DNA of 64,000 bases from an uncultured Hellea sp. (lineage in GTDB: Bacteria; Pseudomonadota; Alphaproteobacteria; Caulobacterales; Maricaulaceae), in assembly GCA_938007935.1 (NCBI GenBank), contig CALLMD010000010.1, positions 248,001-312,000 on the forward strand. Reading direction: 5' to 3'. Below, piece by piece: positions 38,907 through 48,392 of the stretch. Every line of letters starts with the position of its first letter. Position 1 is the first letter of the stretch. The position numbers were made by a program, and so were the translations under genes. The notes under the pieces were generated by a model. That model had not been told where the DNA came from. It did not search any database and saw nothing but the letters and a program-made list of their open reading frames with translations.

Positions 38907-39713
38907 ATGACCAAAAAATCACTTAGCTTTTCAAAGTTAGAAACGTCTTTGAAAAAATGTAGGGATGGATACCAAGCAATTATTCCTACTGAATGGCGTC
39001 AAGGTAGAACAGCTTATGGCGGCCTTACAGCTGGGCTAGCATTCGCTTCTGTAAAAGCCCAGTTTCCAGATGCGCCACCATTGCGTAGCGCAAATATTAA
39101 TTTCATCGGTCCAGTTACAGAAAACCCTATATTTAAAAACACAATATTTCGGCGCGGAAAAAATGTAACCTCGATAGAGAGCAAAGCTTTGATAGGCAAT
39201 CAAGTTGTTGCCCATATTATTTTTATCTTAGCGGAGAGCAGAAAATCCGAGCTGAATGTTGATTATCCCATTCAATCTGAAATAGCCCCTGAAAACTGTG
39301 AGGACTTTAATCCAATTGAATCCACGCCTTTTATTCCGCCTTTTATCCGTAATTTTGATGTTAAATTCATCACGGGGCATCGACCTTTTTCAAACGCCCC
39401 TGATGGCCATATACGAACATGGTCACGGCATAAAGACAACGATTCAAGAACAGGGATGGCTAGTCTTCTGACAATATCAGATGTTCTCCCTCCAGCAGCC
39501 ATGCCTTTGATGAAACAAATGGGGCCCGTAAGTTCTATCAATTTCATGCTTAATTTTACGCAGGATAACCCGCAAACGGATGATGGGTGGTGGGATATAG
39601 AAACAAAACTCACCTCAGCAAAAAATGGATATTCAAGTCAGATTATGCGTATATGTAATCGGCAAGGAATTTTAGTTGCTGAGGGCGTACAATGCGTTGC
39701 TATTTTTACTTAA
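38907..39713 (+). CDS. Acyl-CoA thioesterase family protein
   Basis: 'WRQGRTAYGGLTAGLAFASV...PPLRSANINFIGPV' hotdog-type thioesterase pattern. Confidence 0.85.
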   Translation: MTKKSLSFSKLETSLKKCRDGYQAIIPTEWRQGRTAYGGLTAGLAFASVKAQFPDAPPLRSANINFIGPVTENPIFKNTIFRRGKNVTSIESKALIGNQVVAHIIFILAESRKSELNVDYPIQSEIAPENCEDFNPIESTPFIPPFIRNFDVKFITGHRPFSNAPDGHIRTWSRHKDNDSRTGMASLLTISDVLPPAAMPLMKQMGPVSSINFMLNFTQDNPQTDDGWWDIETKLTSAKNGYSSQIMRICNRQGILVAEGVQCVAIFT

Positions 39714-40311
39714 CTTTTGGGCGTTATCCTTAACAACATACCATTGTCAGGATCATCCGTTAAAACCAAAATAGCGCCTTTTTTATCGACGCGAACATCA
39801 CGCACCCGCACATCAAGATCTGCTAAAAGAACCTCTTCATTATTAGACCCGTCTAACTCTACTCGCCGTAGATCACGTGAGGCTAACCCGCCAATAAGCG
39901 CATCTCCGTCCCAGTCTTTAAAAAGGTCTCCGCGGTAAATGGCCAAACCGCTTGGCGCAATTGATGGCACCCAAATATGTTTGGGGTCGATCATATTTTC
40001 GTAAGTTTTATATGGCGATATTCTTGCGCCATTATAATCTAAACCATGTGTCGCAATAGGCCAGCCATAATTATTGCCAGGCATAATAACATTCAGCTCA
40101 TCCCCTCCGCGGGGGCCATGCTCGTGCTGCCAAATAACATCTGTTTTCTCATCATATCCGATGCCTTGTACATTACGATGACCCATTGAATATATTTGCG
40201 GTTTTGCGCCCTCTTCGCCCAAATAGGGATTATCTGTAGGAATAAACGCAGCGTGTCATCACCTTCTTGATAATGTTGGAACCCAGGTACCTTTGAGCAA
40301 AAGGGTTTCAA
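39710..40311 (-). pseudogene. Decayed PQQ-dependent sugar (aldose) dehydrogenase gene, 5' truncated and frameshifted
   Basis: C-terminal half intact ('MGHRNVQGIGYDEKTDVIWQHEHGPRGGDELNVIMPGNNYGWPIATHG'). Upstream family-like residues 'DDTLRL' are in a different frame from 'FIPTDNPYLGEEGAKPQIYSMGHRN', and no full-length N-terminal half exists upstream. Confidence 0.75.
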
Positions 40312-40600
40312 TGAGCATCTATGATTTAAGTCACCTTGGAACGCTCTATTACAACCATCCTCGTCTCAGGCGAGCTATATAAAGTTTTGAAATTTGGCAG
40401 GCTTCCAATTTTCATGGCGGCAGGCGGCATTGCTATTTTTGTAATGCTCATGCTCATGCTCATGAAACAAGCATTTTTTGATATACATATAATTGCAGGC
40501 GGCGTGATAGTTTTGGAATTTTCTTACAATGCCTTATGGGTGTCTTGGGCGGATTTATATTCGCTGTTTTATCAACGCCCAAACCCGCCAAGAAAAAAGT

Positions 40601-41905
40601 TTAGGTATTCATACTGTCAAAAAAGTCTGAATTGGTTTTACTATCTTTTAGTTTCGAGAGTAAAAACTCTATCGCGTCCATAGTTCCCATTGGATTTAAA
40701 ATACGTCTTAAAACATAAGTTTTTTGAAGCTCACTCGGAGACAGTAGAAGCTCTTCCTTACGAGTCCCTGATTTCGTTATATCGATCGCCGGGAAAATAC
40801 GTTTATCGGCAACTTTACGGTCAAGAACAATTTCTGAGTTACCTGTCCCTTTAAATTCTTCGAAAATAACTTCATCCATACGCGAGCCTGTTTCAATCAA
40901 AGCTGTTGCAATAATTGTAAGCGAGCCACCTTCTTCAATATTACGCGCTGCGCCAAAAAATCTTTTTGGACGTTGTAGTGCATTCGCATCCACGCCGCCT
41001 GTCAATACCTTACCTGAACTTGGCACAACTGTATTATAAGCCCGGCCAAGACGCGTGATTGAATCGAGCAAAATAACAACATCTTTGCCATGCTCAGTCA
41101 GGCGTTTAGCTTTTTGAATAACCATCTCTGCAACTTGGACGTGGCGCGTTGCTGGTTCATCAAAAGTTGATGAAACAACTTCACCTTTTACGGAGCGTTG
41201 CATATCCGTTACTTCTTCTGGTCTCTCATCAATTAAAAGAACCAACACATAACATTCAGGATGATTTCTCTCGATAGAATGTGCAATATTTTGAAGAAGA
41301 ACCGTTTTACCTGTTCTTGGCGGCGCAACAATCAAAGCACGCTGGCCTTTACCAATCGGAGACACAATATCAATGATACGGCCTGAAATATCTTTTAGCG
41401 TTGGATCCTCAATTTCCATTTGAAATCTTTGATCCGGATAAAGCGGAGTCAAGCTGTCAAAATGAGCTTTATTGCGCGCTTGTTCAGGCGTTCCAAAATT
41501 CATGGAAACAACATTTGTCAAAGCAAAATAACGCTCATTATCACGCGGGCTTCTGATTTCTCCAGAAACTGTATCGCCTGTTCTTAAACCTAATTTGCGA
41601 ATTTGATTTGTACTTACGTAAATATCATCTGGACCAGGTAGATAATTAGCTTCCGGCGCTCTTAAAAATCCAAACCCATCTTGTAAAACTTCAAGAACAC
41701 CACCGCCATTAATTTGAATATCGTCTTCAGCCAGATCTTTCATAACCCGAACAAAAATATCTTGTTTGCGCATAGAGCCAGCATTTTCAACGCCAACTTC
41801 CTCAGCAAATTGTATGAGTTCAGCAGGTTTTAAAGATTTTAAATCTTGAAGACTAAGGGACGTCATTCCGTCTAAATCTAATTTTATTGTTTCAGTCATG
41901 GTCAT
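40601..41905 (-). CDS. rho: Transcription termination factor Rho
   Basis: '[22 protein letters not shown]', '[17 protein letters not shown]', '[30 protein letters not shown]'. Confidence 0.98.
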   Translation of the reverse strand: MTMTETIKLDLDGMTSLSLQDLKSLKPAELIQFAEEVGVENAGSMRKQDIFVRVMKDLAEDDIQINGGGVLEVLQDGFGFLRAPEANYLPGPDDIYVSTNQIRKLGLRTGDTVSGEIRSPRDNERYFALTNVVSMNFGTPEQARNKAHFDSLTPLYPDQRFQMEIEDPTLKDISGRIIDIVSPIGKGQRALIVAPPRTGKTVLLQNIAHSIERNHPECYVLVLLIDERPEEVTDMQRSVKGEVVSSTFDEPATRHVQVAEMVIQKAKRLTEHGKDVVILLDSITRLGRAYNTVVPSSGKVLTGGVDANALQRPKRFFGAARNIEEGGSLTIIATALIETGSRMDEVIFEEFKGTGNSEIVLDRKVADKRIFPAIDITKSGTRKEELLLSPSELQKTYVLRRILNPMGTMDAIEFLLSKLKDSKTNSDFFDSMNT

Positions 41906-42020
41906 CCAAAATGTAAGGGAGAAATCTCTTCAGAGCGCGCGCTAATAAATGATAGAGTCAGTAATCAGGACAATTACATAAATTGGCATTTAATAGGCGA
42001 AAATACGTCCGTCAAGAGGG

Positions 42021-42458
42021 TTAAAACGGTTTTACGATAACCATAATAACGATAATTATCGTAAAAATAGCTGGTATTTCATTTATACGCCGGAAAAATT
42101 TTTCTGACTTTGGACGTTCACCTGCAGCAAATAATTTACGCTGTTTTGATAAAAATCCGTGATATCCCATTAATAAAAAGACCAATACTAACTTAATAGG
42201 TAACCAAAAACTGGTTGTTAAATTACTGACATTATACCCGATCAATATAAGCCCAAATATAAAGGCAGCTATCATCGCTGGGTTCATAATTATTCGCATG
42301 AGTTTTTGCTCTGCTTCTATCATTTTAGTTTCGAGCTCGCCGCCTTGATTTGCTTGACTATGATATACAAATAAACGCGGCAGATATAAAAGACCGGCCA
42401 TCCAATATATGACAGCTATTAAATGAAAAGCTTTCGCCCAGCTATATAAATCAAACAT
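42021..42458 (-). CDS. hemJ: Protoporphyrinogen oxidase HemJ
   Basis: 'WAKAFHLIAVIYWMAGLLYLPRLFVYH', context next to hemE. Confidence 0.92.
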   Translation of the reverse strand: MFDLYSWAKAFHLIAVIYWMAGLLYLPRLFVYHSQANQGGELETKMIEAEQKLMRIIMNPAMIAAFIFGLILIGYNVSNLTTSFWLPIKLVLVFLLMGYHGFLSKQRKLFAAGERPKSEKFFRRINEIPAIFTIIIVIMVIVKPF

Positions 42459-43485
42459 AATTCCCTACGCCTGTTCTGATATGGTTTATCACAGCATGGA
42501 CATTTTCAATTTTTACATCTGGTGTTACCCCGTGACCTAAGTTAAAAATATGAGGTCCTCTCGCCGTATTAATAACATTTTGAACAGCTTGCTCTAAAAC
42601 ACTACCACCTATCCTTAAAGCTAAAGGATCCAAATTTCCTTGATATGGCATATTAGACGGTAATTGATCTCTTATTTTATCCATAGGTGTATCAGTTCCA
42701 ATTGCTAAAGCTGTTACATTTGTAGCTTTTGCATATTCAACCGCATTTAATCCCGCACCGCGCGGAAATCCTATTATCGGCTTATTAATCCCAGCTTCTC
42801 TAACAATAGAAACTATCTTCTGCGTTGGCTTAATAACCAATCGTTGAAATAAATCAGGCGCTAATCCTTCTGCCCAACTTTCAAATATTTTTAAAACATC
42901 CGCGCCTGATTTTGCTTGATGAATTAAATACTCAGCGCTTGAAATAACTAAAGCTTCTAATAGATCATCCATTGCCTTAGGGTTTTCATATGCAAAACGT
43001 TTAGCAATTTCTTTAGTTGGTGATCCCCTGCCTTCAATCATATATGTTGCAACTGTCCAGGGACCCCCACAAAAACCGATAAGAGCTTTATCTTTGGATA
43101 AATTTTTGCGAACTTTTGAAACAGTTTCATAAACCGATGAAACCCTATTTGCTGCTCCCTCAATCGTAAGTTTTGATATATCTTCAACACTTAAAGGATC
43201 TAAAACAGGACCAATACCTTTTACAAATTTTACGTCTCGGCCTAATCCAATTGGAATTAAAAGAATATCAGCAAATAAGATTGCTGCGTCCATATCATAA
43301 CGCGTTACGGGTTGAAGGGTGACCTTAGCAGCTTTTTCAGGTGTAAAACAAAAATCAATAAAGTTTTTTGCTGTATCTCTAACTTCCATATATTCTGGTA
43401 AATGTCGTCCAGCTTGGCGCATCATCCATATAGGTGGAATATTTTGTTCTTTACCTGATAAGACGTTTAATATTTTGGATGTCAA
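42451..43485 (-). CDS. hemE: Uroporphyrinogen decarboxylase
   Basis: 'PPIWMMRQAGRHLPEYMEVR', 'GFCGGPWTVATYMIEG', 'FNLGHGVTPDV'. Confidence 0.98.
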   Translation of the reverse strand: MTSKILNVLSGKEQNIPPIWMMRQAGRHLPEYMEVRDTAKNFIDFCFTPEKAAKVTLQPVTRYDMDAAILFADILLIPIGLGRDVKFVKGIGPVLDPLSVEDISKLTIEGAANRVSSVYETVSKVRKNLSKDKALIGFCGGPWTVATYMIEGRGSPTKEIAKRFAYENPKAMDDLLEALVISSAEYLIHQAKSGADVLKIFESWAEGLAPDLFQRLVIKPTQKIVSIVREAGINKPIIGFPRGAGLNAVEYAKATNVTALAIGTDTPMDKIRDQLPSNMPYQGNLDPLALRIGGSVLEQAVQNVINTARGPHIFNLGHGVTPDVKIENVHAVINHIRTGVGNYV

Positions 43486-43905
43486 AATTTATATACCGAT
43501 TTATACTCTAGGGTCTCTTTTTTCTTATATATTATATATAAGAAGAGATAGTATTAGAAAGCTGTAAATGTTGATTGTTTTAATAGTTTTTTATTTAAGG
43601 TTAATTTTTAAATTATTACTGTGCATAAAAATATAGCTAATAGTTTAACAATAAAATTTGTATAGATGTATAATATTCTAACCCATTGTTTTTATTTTAG
43701 TTTATAAATATTTTTTTGTGGGTAAAATTGTTGAGTAAAATTATCCTCATTTCTACTGTATATAAGTTCTTAATCTTATAGGTTTGTATTTTGATGTTAA
43801 TAAATTGGAAGTTTTCCTTCTATTTAATGAATGAAAAATATACGGCGCTTCTATGTGGACAAATTCTGAAAAACATCCAAAATAGTTCGGTGTAATGGAT
43901 ATGTA
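43486..43905. other. Candidate chromosomal replication origin (oriC)
   Basis: Very AT-rich ~420-bp hemE-ppsR intergenic region with divergent flanking genes; DnaA-box match TTATGCACA (minus, 43620-43628) plus one-mismatch boxes at 43717-43725, 43741-43749 and 43854-43862; AT palindrome at 43522-43544; alphaproteobacterial origin gene order. Confidence 0.75.
43522..43544. repeat. AT-rich perfect inverted repeat within candidate oriC
   Basis: TTCTTATATA-TTA-TATATAAGAA. Confidence 0.85.
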
Positions 43906-44742
43906 ATGGCTGAACGAAATAAAAATATTGCTATTTATTTTCATGTACATCTTGTGTCAGATTCTACGGGTGAAACATTAGTTGCTATGATGAAAGCCTC
44001 AACGGCTCAGTTTCGAAATGCAACAGCCTTAGAACATTTACATACTTTAGTTAGAAGTGAACGTCAGATGGAATCTATTCTAACTGAAATAGAACATAAA
44101 CCTGGCATTGTTTTATATACTTTAGTGAATCCGGACCGGCGAAAATTACTAGAACGACGATGCACGCATTTAAATATTCCAGCGATTTCTATTCTTGATC
44201 CAACGCTTTCAATGTTAGGCCGTTACCTTGGCTCGGCGATGATTAGTGAGGTAGGCGCTCAAAGAACGCTGGATGCAGAATATTATAACCGTATTGAAGC
44301 TTTAGATTTTGCGATGGCTCATGATGATGGACAAAATGTGCCAGGGCTGAAAAATGCAGATATAATTTTACTTGGGATAAGCCGGACATCAAAAACACCA
44401 ACATGTATTTATTTAGCAAATCGTGGTTTTAAAGCCGGGAACATACCTTTAGTGCCAAATGCGCCTTTGCCTAAAATATTGGATGGGTTTCATAAACCTT
44501 ATATTGTCGGGTTAACGGCCTCTCCAGATAGAATTGTTCAGATAAGAGAGCAGCGTTTAATGGGTTTAAAACAAACTGAGCAAACTGATTATATAGATGT
44601 TGACCGTGTAAGAGAGGAAATGCGTGAAGCAAAACGCATGTTTTTAAAAAAAGGATATAAGGTGATTGATGTAACACGTAAATCTATTGAGGAAACCTCT
44701 GCTCAAATTATAAACGCCTATCAATCTCGTGATATATCATGA
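43906..44742 (+). CDS. Pyruvate, phosphate dikinase/PEP synthase regulatory protein family (DUF299)
   Basis: 'HLVSDSTGETL', 'DIILLGISRTSKTPTCIYLANRGFKAGNIPLVP'. Confidence 0.95.
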   Translation: MAERNKNIAIYFHVHLVSDSTGETLVAMMKASTAQFRNATALEHLHTLVRSERQMESILTEIEHKPGIVLYTLVNPDRRKLLERRCTHLNIPAISILDPTLSMLGRYLGSAMISEVGAQRTLDAEYYNRIEALDFAMAHDDGQNVPGLKNADIILLGISRTSKTPTCIYLANRGFKAGNIPLVPNAPLPKILDGFHKPYIVGLTASPDRIVQIREQRLMGLKQTEQTDYIDVDRVREEMREAKRMFLKKGYKVIDVTRKSIEETSAQIINAYQSRDIS

Positions 44743-45338
44743 GCAAGCCTTCGGTAATTCTTGCATCTGGTAGCGCGATTAGACGAAAAATAATGTCTGA
44801 TGCAGGGATTGAGTTTGAAGTTATAACACGGCCTATAGATGAAGATGCGATCAAGTCATCTATGTTATCTGAAAATGCAAATTTAAAAGATATTGCTGAC
44901 GCGCTAGCAGAAGCAAAATCTATTCGAGTTAGCCGCCAAGCTCCAGGATTAGTAATAGGCGCTGATCAAATAATGGTTATGGATAATACTTTATATGATA
45001 AACCAAAAGATATGGTCGAAGCTCGAAACCGACTTTTAGATATGCGCGGTAAAACACATTTTTTAATTGGAGCGGTGGTAATTAGTGAAAATGGCAGTCC
45101 TGTCTGGCGTCATCTTGCAAAAACGAAATTAACAATGCGCGATTTTTCAGATAGCTTTTTGGATGAATATTTAGAAAAAGAGGGTGATCAGATTTTGCAA
45201 TCCGTTGGGGCTTATCGCTTTGAGGGTAGAGGTGCTCAACTTTTTTCTAAAGTTGAAGGGGATTTCTTTTCCATTCTTGGTTTGTCTCTTTTACCTGTTA
45301 TGGATTATCTTCGTTTAAGAGGAATGTTGCTAACATGA
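44739..45338 (+). CDS. maf: Maf family nucleotide pyrophosphatase
   Basis: 'ILASGSAIRRKIMSDAGIEFEV', 'VIGADQIM', 'EGRGAQLFSKVEGDFFSILGLSLLPV'. Confidence 0.95.
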   Translation: MSKPSVILASGSAIRRKIMSDAGIEFEVITRPIDEDAIKSSMLSENANLKDIADALAEAKSIRVSRQAPGLVIGADQIMVMDNTLYDKPKDMVEARNRLLDMRGKTHFLIGAVVISENGSPVWRHLAKTKLTMRDFSDSFLDEYLEKEGDQILQSVGAYRFEGRGAQLFSKVEGDFFSILGLSLLPVMDYLRLRGMLLT

Positions 45339-46180
45339 GCCAAGTCGTAAAATTAGCTGGAGTATGTGGGTGGCCAATACATCACTCATTATCACCAGTT
45401 TTACATAATTTTTGGCTCCGTGATCTTGGCCTGTCCGGGGCTTATGTTCATTTTGCTGTTCGGCCTGATGAGGCAGTTAGAGCTTTTCAGAGTTTGAAAA
45501 AGACGTCGATATCTGGCGTTAATGTGACGCTTCCTTTAAAATCTTTAGCGTTTCAAGCCGCTGATGAGCATAGTTCAGATGCGCTCAAATTGGGTGTTGC
45601 AAATTGCCTTTATAAAAAAGATGGATTTTTGATTGCGCATAATACGGATATGGAAGGGTTTGCGGCGCCGTTGCTAAATGCAATGGGAGCGCAAGAATTA
45701 GCGAATAGTTCGGCGCTAGTCATTGGAACAGGGGGTGCGTCAAAGGCTGTAATTGGCGCGCTGCTTTCATTGAATGTACCAGAAATAAGAATTTGCGGTA
45801 GAAATGATTTAGCCGCCGAAAATTTAGCCAGTTCCGTAAATTTGCCGAGTATATATAATGTCCCTTGGTCTCAGCGTAACTTTGCTGTTCAATATGCAAG
45901 CTTGGTTGTTAATGCGAGTGCTGGCGGTATGCGAGGCAAGTCACAATTGGATCTAGATTTATCTGGGATCAGCTCTGATAGTTTTGTTTATGATCTCATT
46001 TATATACCGAGACAAACACGTTTGTTACGAAATGCAAAAAAGATGGGATGTAGAACTTTAGGGGGCCTAGAAATGTTAATCGGTCAGGCACGCCCATCAT
46101 TTAAATATTTTTATGGTCAAGCGCCGCGCCGTGATTGTGATCCGACAGGCGCCCTGTTAAATTATTTACGGACCCAATAA
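45335..46180 (+). CDS. aroE: Shikimate dehydrogenase
   Basis: '[21 protein letters not shown]', '[13 protein letters not shown]', 'NTDMEGF', '[16 protein letters not shown]'. Confidence 0.96.
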   Translation: MSQVVKLAGVCGWPIHHSLSPVLHNFWLRDLGLSGAYVHFAVRPDEAVRAFQSLKKTSISGVNVTLPLKSLAFQAADEHSSDALKLGVANCLYKKDGFLIAHNTDMEGFAAPLLNAMGAQELANSSALVIGTGGASKAVIGALLSLNVPEIRICGRNDLAAENLASSVNLPSIYNVPWSQRNFAVQYASLVVNASAGGMRGKSQLDLDLSGISSDSFVYDLIYIPRQTRLLRNAKKMGCRTLGGLEMLIGQARPSFKYFYGQAPRRDCDPTGALLNYLRTQ

Positions 46181-46761
46181 TGTTGCTCATTGGCTTAACA
46201 GGCTCAATAGCTATGGGTAAATCCACAACTGCTCAAATGTTCAGAGAGGCTGGATGTCCCGTTTTTGATGCTGATGCGGCTGTCCATAGCCTTTATGATA
46301 AAGGCGGAAAAGCTGTGCCGATTATTCGGTCGGTCTTTCCAGATGCCGTAAAGGACGGTGTGGTTGACCGAGCAATCTTAGGACAGCATATGCGCGCTGA
46401 CGCCTTACAATTAAAAGTTCTTGAAAGCTTCATTCACCCCTTAGTTGGAGAAATGAGAGCTGATTTTTTTAAACGGCATAAAGATAAAGATATTGTTGTT
46501 TTAGATATTCCTCTATTATTTGAAACAGGCGCTGATAAATTTGTCCAGCATATTGTTGTTGTTACGGCGCCAGCTGAAATTCAAAGAGAACGCGTTTTAC
46601 AAAGACCGGGTATGACAGCTGAGTTGTTTGAATCCTTACTGGCGCGGCAAACGCCAGATGCTGAGAAAAGAAAACGGGCTGATACACTTATTTTTACCGA
46701 TAAGGGTCTGGATAATGCGAGAGAACAGGTGCAGGATTTACTCACTAAATTAAGAGGCTAG
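46180..46761 (+). CDS. coaE: Dephospho-CoA kinase
   Basis: '[33 protein letters not shown]', '[11 protein letters not shown]'. Confidence 0.96.
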   Translation: MLLIGLTGSIAMGKSTTAQMFREAGCPVFDADAAVHSLYDKGGKAVPIIRSVFPDAVKDGVVDRAILGQHMRADALQLKVLESFIHPLVGEMRADFFKRHKDKDIVVLDIPLLFETGADKFVQHIVVVTAPAEIQRERVLQRPGMTAELFESLLARQTPDAEKRKRADTLIFTDKGLDNAREQVQDLLTKLRG

Positions 46762-46770
46762 TGGCTTATT

Positions 46771-47499
46771 ATGAGCGGTAATCGCAAAATTGTTTTTGAT
46801 ACAGAAACGACAGGTTTTGATGCCCGCGGAGAAGACCGGATAACAGAGCTCGGCTGCGTTGAAATTATTGATTTGCTGCCCACGGGCAGAAATTACCATG
46901 CTTATATAAATCCACGGCGTTCCGTTCCAGAAAAAGTCACTGAAATCACGGGCCTCACCCAAGAATTTTTAATTGATAATGGCGTATTTTTTGAAGAGGC
47001 CGCTCAAGACTTTTTGGACTTTATTGGTGACAGTCCTTTAATTGCCCATAATTCAGATTTTGATCGAGGGTTTATAAATGCAGAACTCGATCGTGCTGGT
47101 TTCGCAGAATTGCCGCGAAGCCGATTTATAGATACGCTGCAAATTGCACGTGAAAAGTTTCCAGGCTCTCCAGCTTCGCTAGATGCTTTATGTAAACGCT
47201 ATGGCATCTCTCTAGCATCGCGAAATAAACATGGGGCAATTATTGATGCTGAACTTACGGCAGAAGTTTATCTACAGCTTAATGGCGGTAGAGCCAGAAG
47301 CTTGGGGTTGGATGATGTGAGCGCTAAAGATGGGGAGTCAATCTTAATCCCAGTTGCGCAGCCAAGGCCTTATAAATTGGAGCCTTTATCTACAGTTGAG
47401 GAAAGAGAGGCGCACCAAAACTTTATTGTGACATTGGGTGATGATACAATTTGGCAAAAATATTGGCGTAAGGCCGAGCGCACAGACTCAAGGGGTTAG
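46771..47499 (+). CDS. dnaQ: DNA polymerase III epsilon subunit
   Basis: 'IVFDTETTGFDARGEDRITELGCVEI', 'LIAHNSDFDRGFINAEL', 'HGAIIDAELTAEVYLQL'. Confidence 0.96.
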   Translation: MSGNRKIVFDTETTGFDARGEDRITELGCVEIIDLLPTGRNYHAYINPRRSVPEKVTEITGLTQEFLIDNGVFFEEAAQDFLDFIGDSPLIAHNSDFDRGFINAELDRAGFAELPRSRFIDTLQIAREKFPGSPASLDALCKRYGISLASRNKHGAIIDAELTAEVYLQLNGGRARSLGLDDVSAKDGESILIPVAQPRPYKLEPLSTVEEREAHQNFIVTLGDDTIWQKYWRKAERTDSRG

Positions 47500-48336
47500 A
47501 CAAGCTTGGTAGGCTTTTCTATTTTTGCGGGTTAACCCCGTTATGGGTCGATGGTTTAAAGCATAATCTGTTACAAGAATATCAGCAGCATTCGCTTTGT
47601 GTGCGTCCCAGTCAAATCCGACCTTTCCAATTATTGGAATGTTTTTTTCAGTTAGTTTATTGACAAGAGCTTTATCAGTAATTCCGGCTCCGACCCATGC
47701 AGCGGCTCGACTTTCTGCATAGCCAAAGGCATCGCGCGATTTTTGGGTCGAAATGGACACCATCATATCTGGCGCAAGCTTTGACAGTTTTTTGGCCTGC
47801 CCTGCATTATATGAAATGAGGATAACATGAGCCGCCATCTCATGCTGTCTAATCTGATCAATTACATATTCATAATTTGCACTGCTTTTGAAATCAATTT
47901 CCAGATAGGTTTTTCCTCTAGCCACAGAAAGGTAATCTGTAAGTTTTGGGATTTTATGTGCAGTATATCGGTTTTGTGTATCTTTAAGAAGATATGTTTG
48001 AGCGACTGGCCACGTGGTAGCTGCAACGACTCCTTTGCCTGTAGAGCCCTCTTCCCATACGCCATCATGATAGAGAATATGTGTGCCATCTTTTAGGCGC
48101 GCGACATCTATTTCTGACATGAGATAACCTTTGCTCAGGAGGTAGTTTAAGCCTTCGATAGAATTTTCCCCATATGGCGTTCCCCGTGCTGTGCCGCGGT
48201 GAGCAGATATGAGTGCTGTTTCTTGCGGCAAACACGTTATTTGCTTTGCAAGGGGCGGTAGTCCCCCTACTAATTCCAGCGGCTGAACCCCGCAGGCGCT
48301 AAGGATCATTGTTAGGCTATATATTAAGCGTCGCAT
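47488..48336 (-). CDS. Glycerophosphodiester phosphodiesterase family lipoprotein
   Basis: 'ISAHRGTARGTPYGENSIEGLNYLLSKGYLMSEIDVARLKDGTHILYHD'; N-terminal 'MILSACGV' lipobox. Confidence 0.88.
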   Translation of the reverse strand: MRRLIYSLTMILSACGVQPLELVGGLPPLAKQITCLPQETALISAHRGTARGTPYGENSIEGLNYLLSKGYLMSEIDVARLKDGTHILYHDGVWEEGSTGKGVVAATTWPVAQTYLLKDTQNRYTAHKIPKLTDYLSVARGKTYLEIDFKSSANYEYVIDQIRQHEMAAHVILISYNAGQAKKLSKLAPDMMVSISTQKSRDAFGYAESRAAAWVGAGITDKALVNKLTEKNIPIIGKVGFDWDAHKANAADILVTDYALNHRPITGLTRKNRKAYQACLTP

Positions 48337-48392
48337 GACTGGGTCTTATCAGTGCTTTGCATAAACAGAAAGGAAGGATAAAAGCTGCATCC

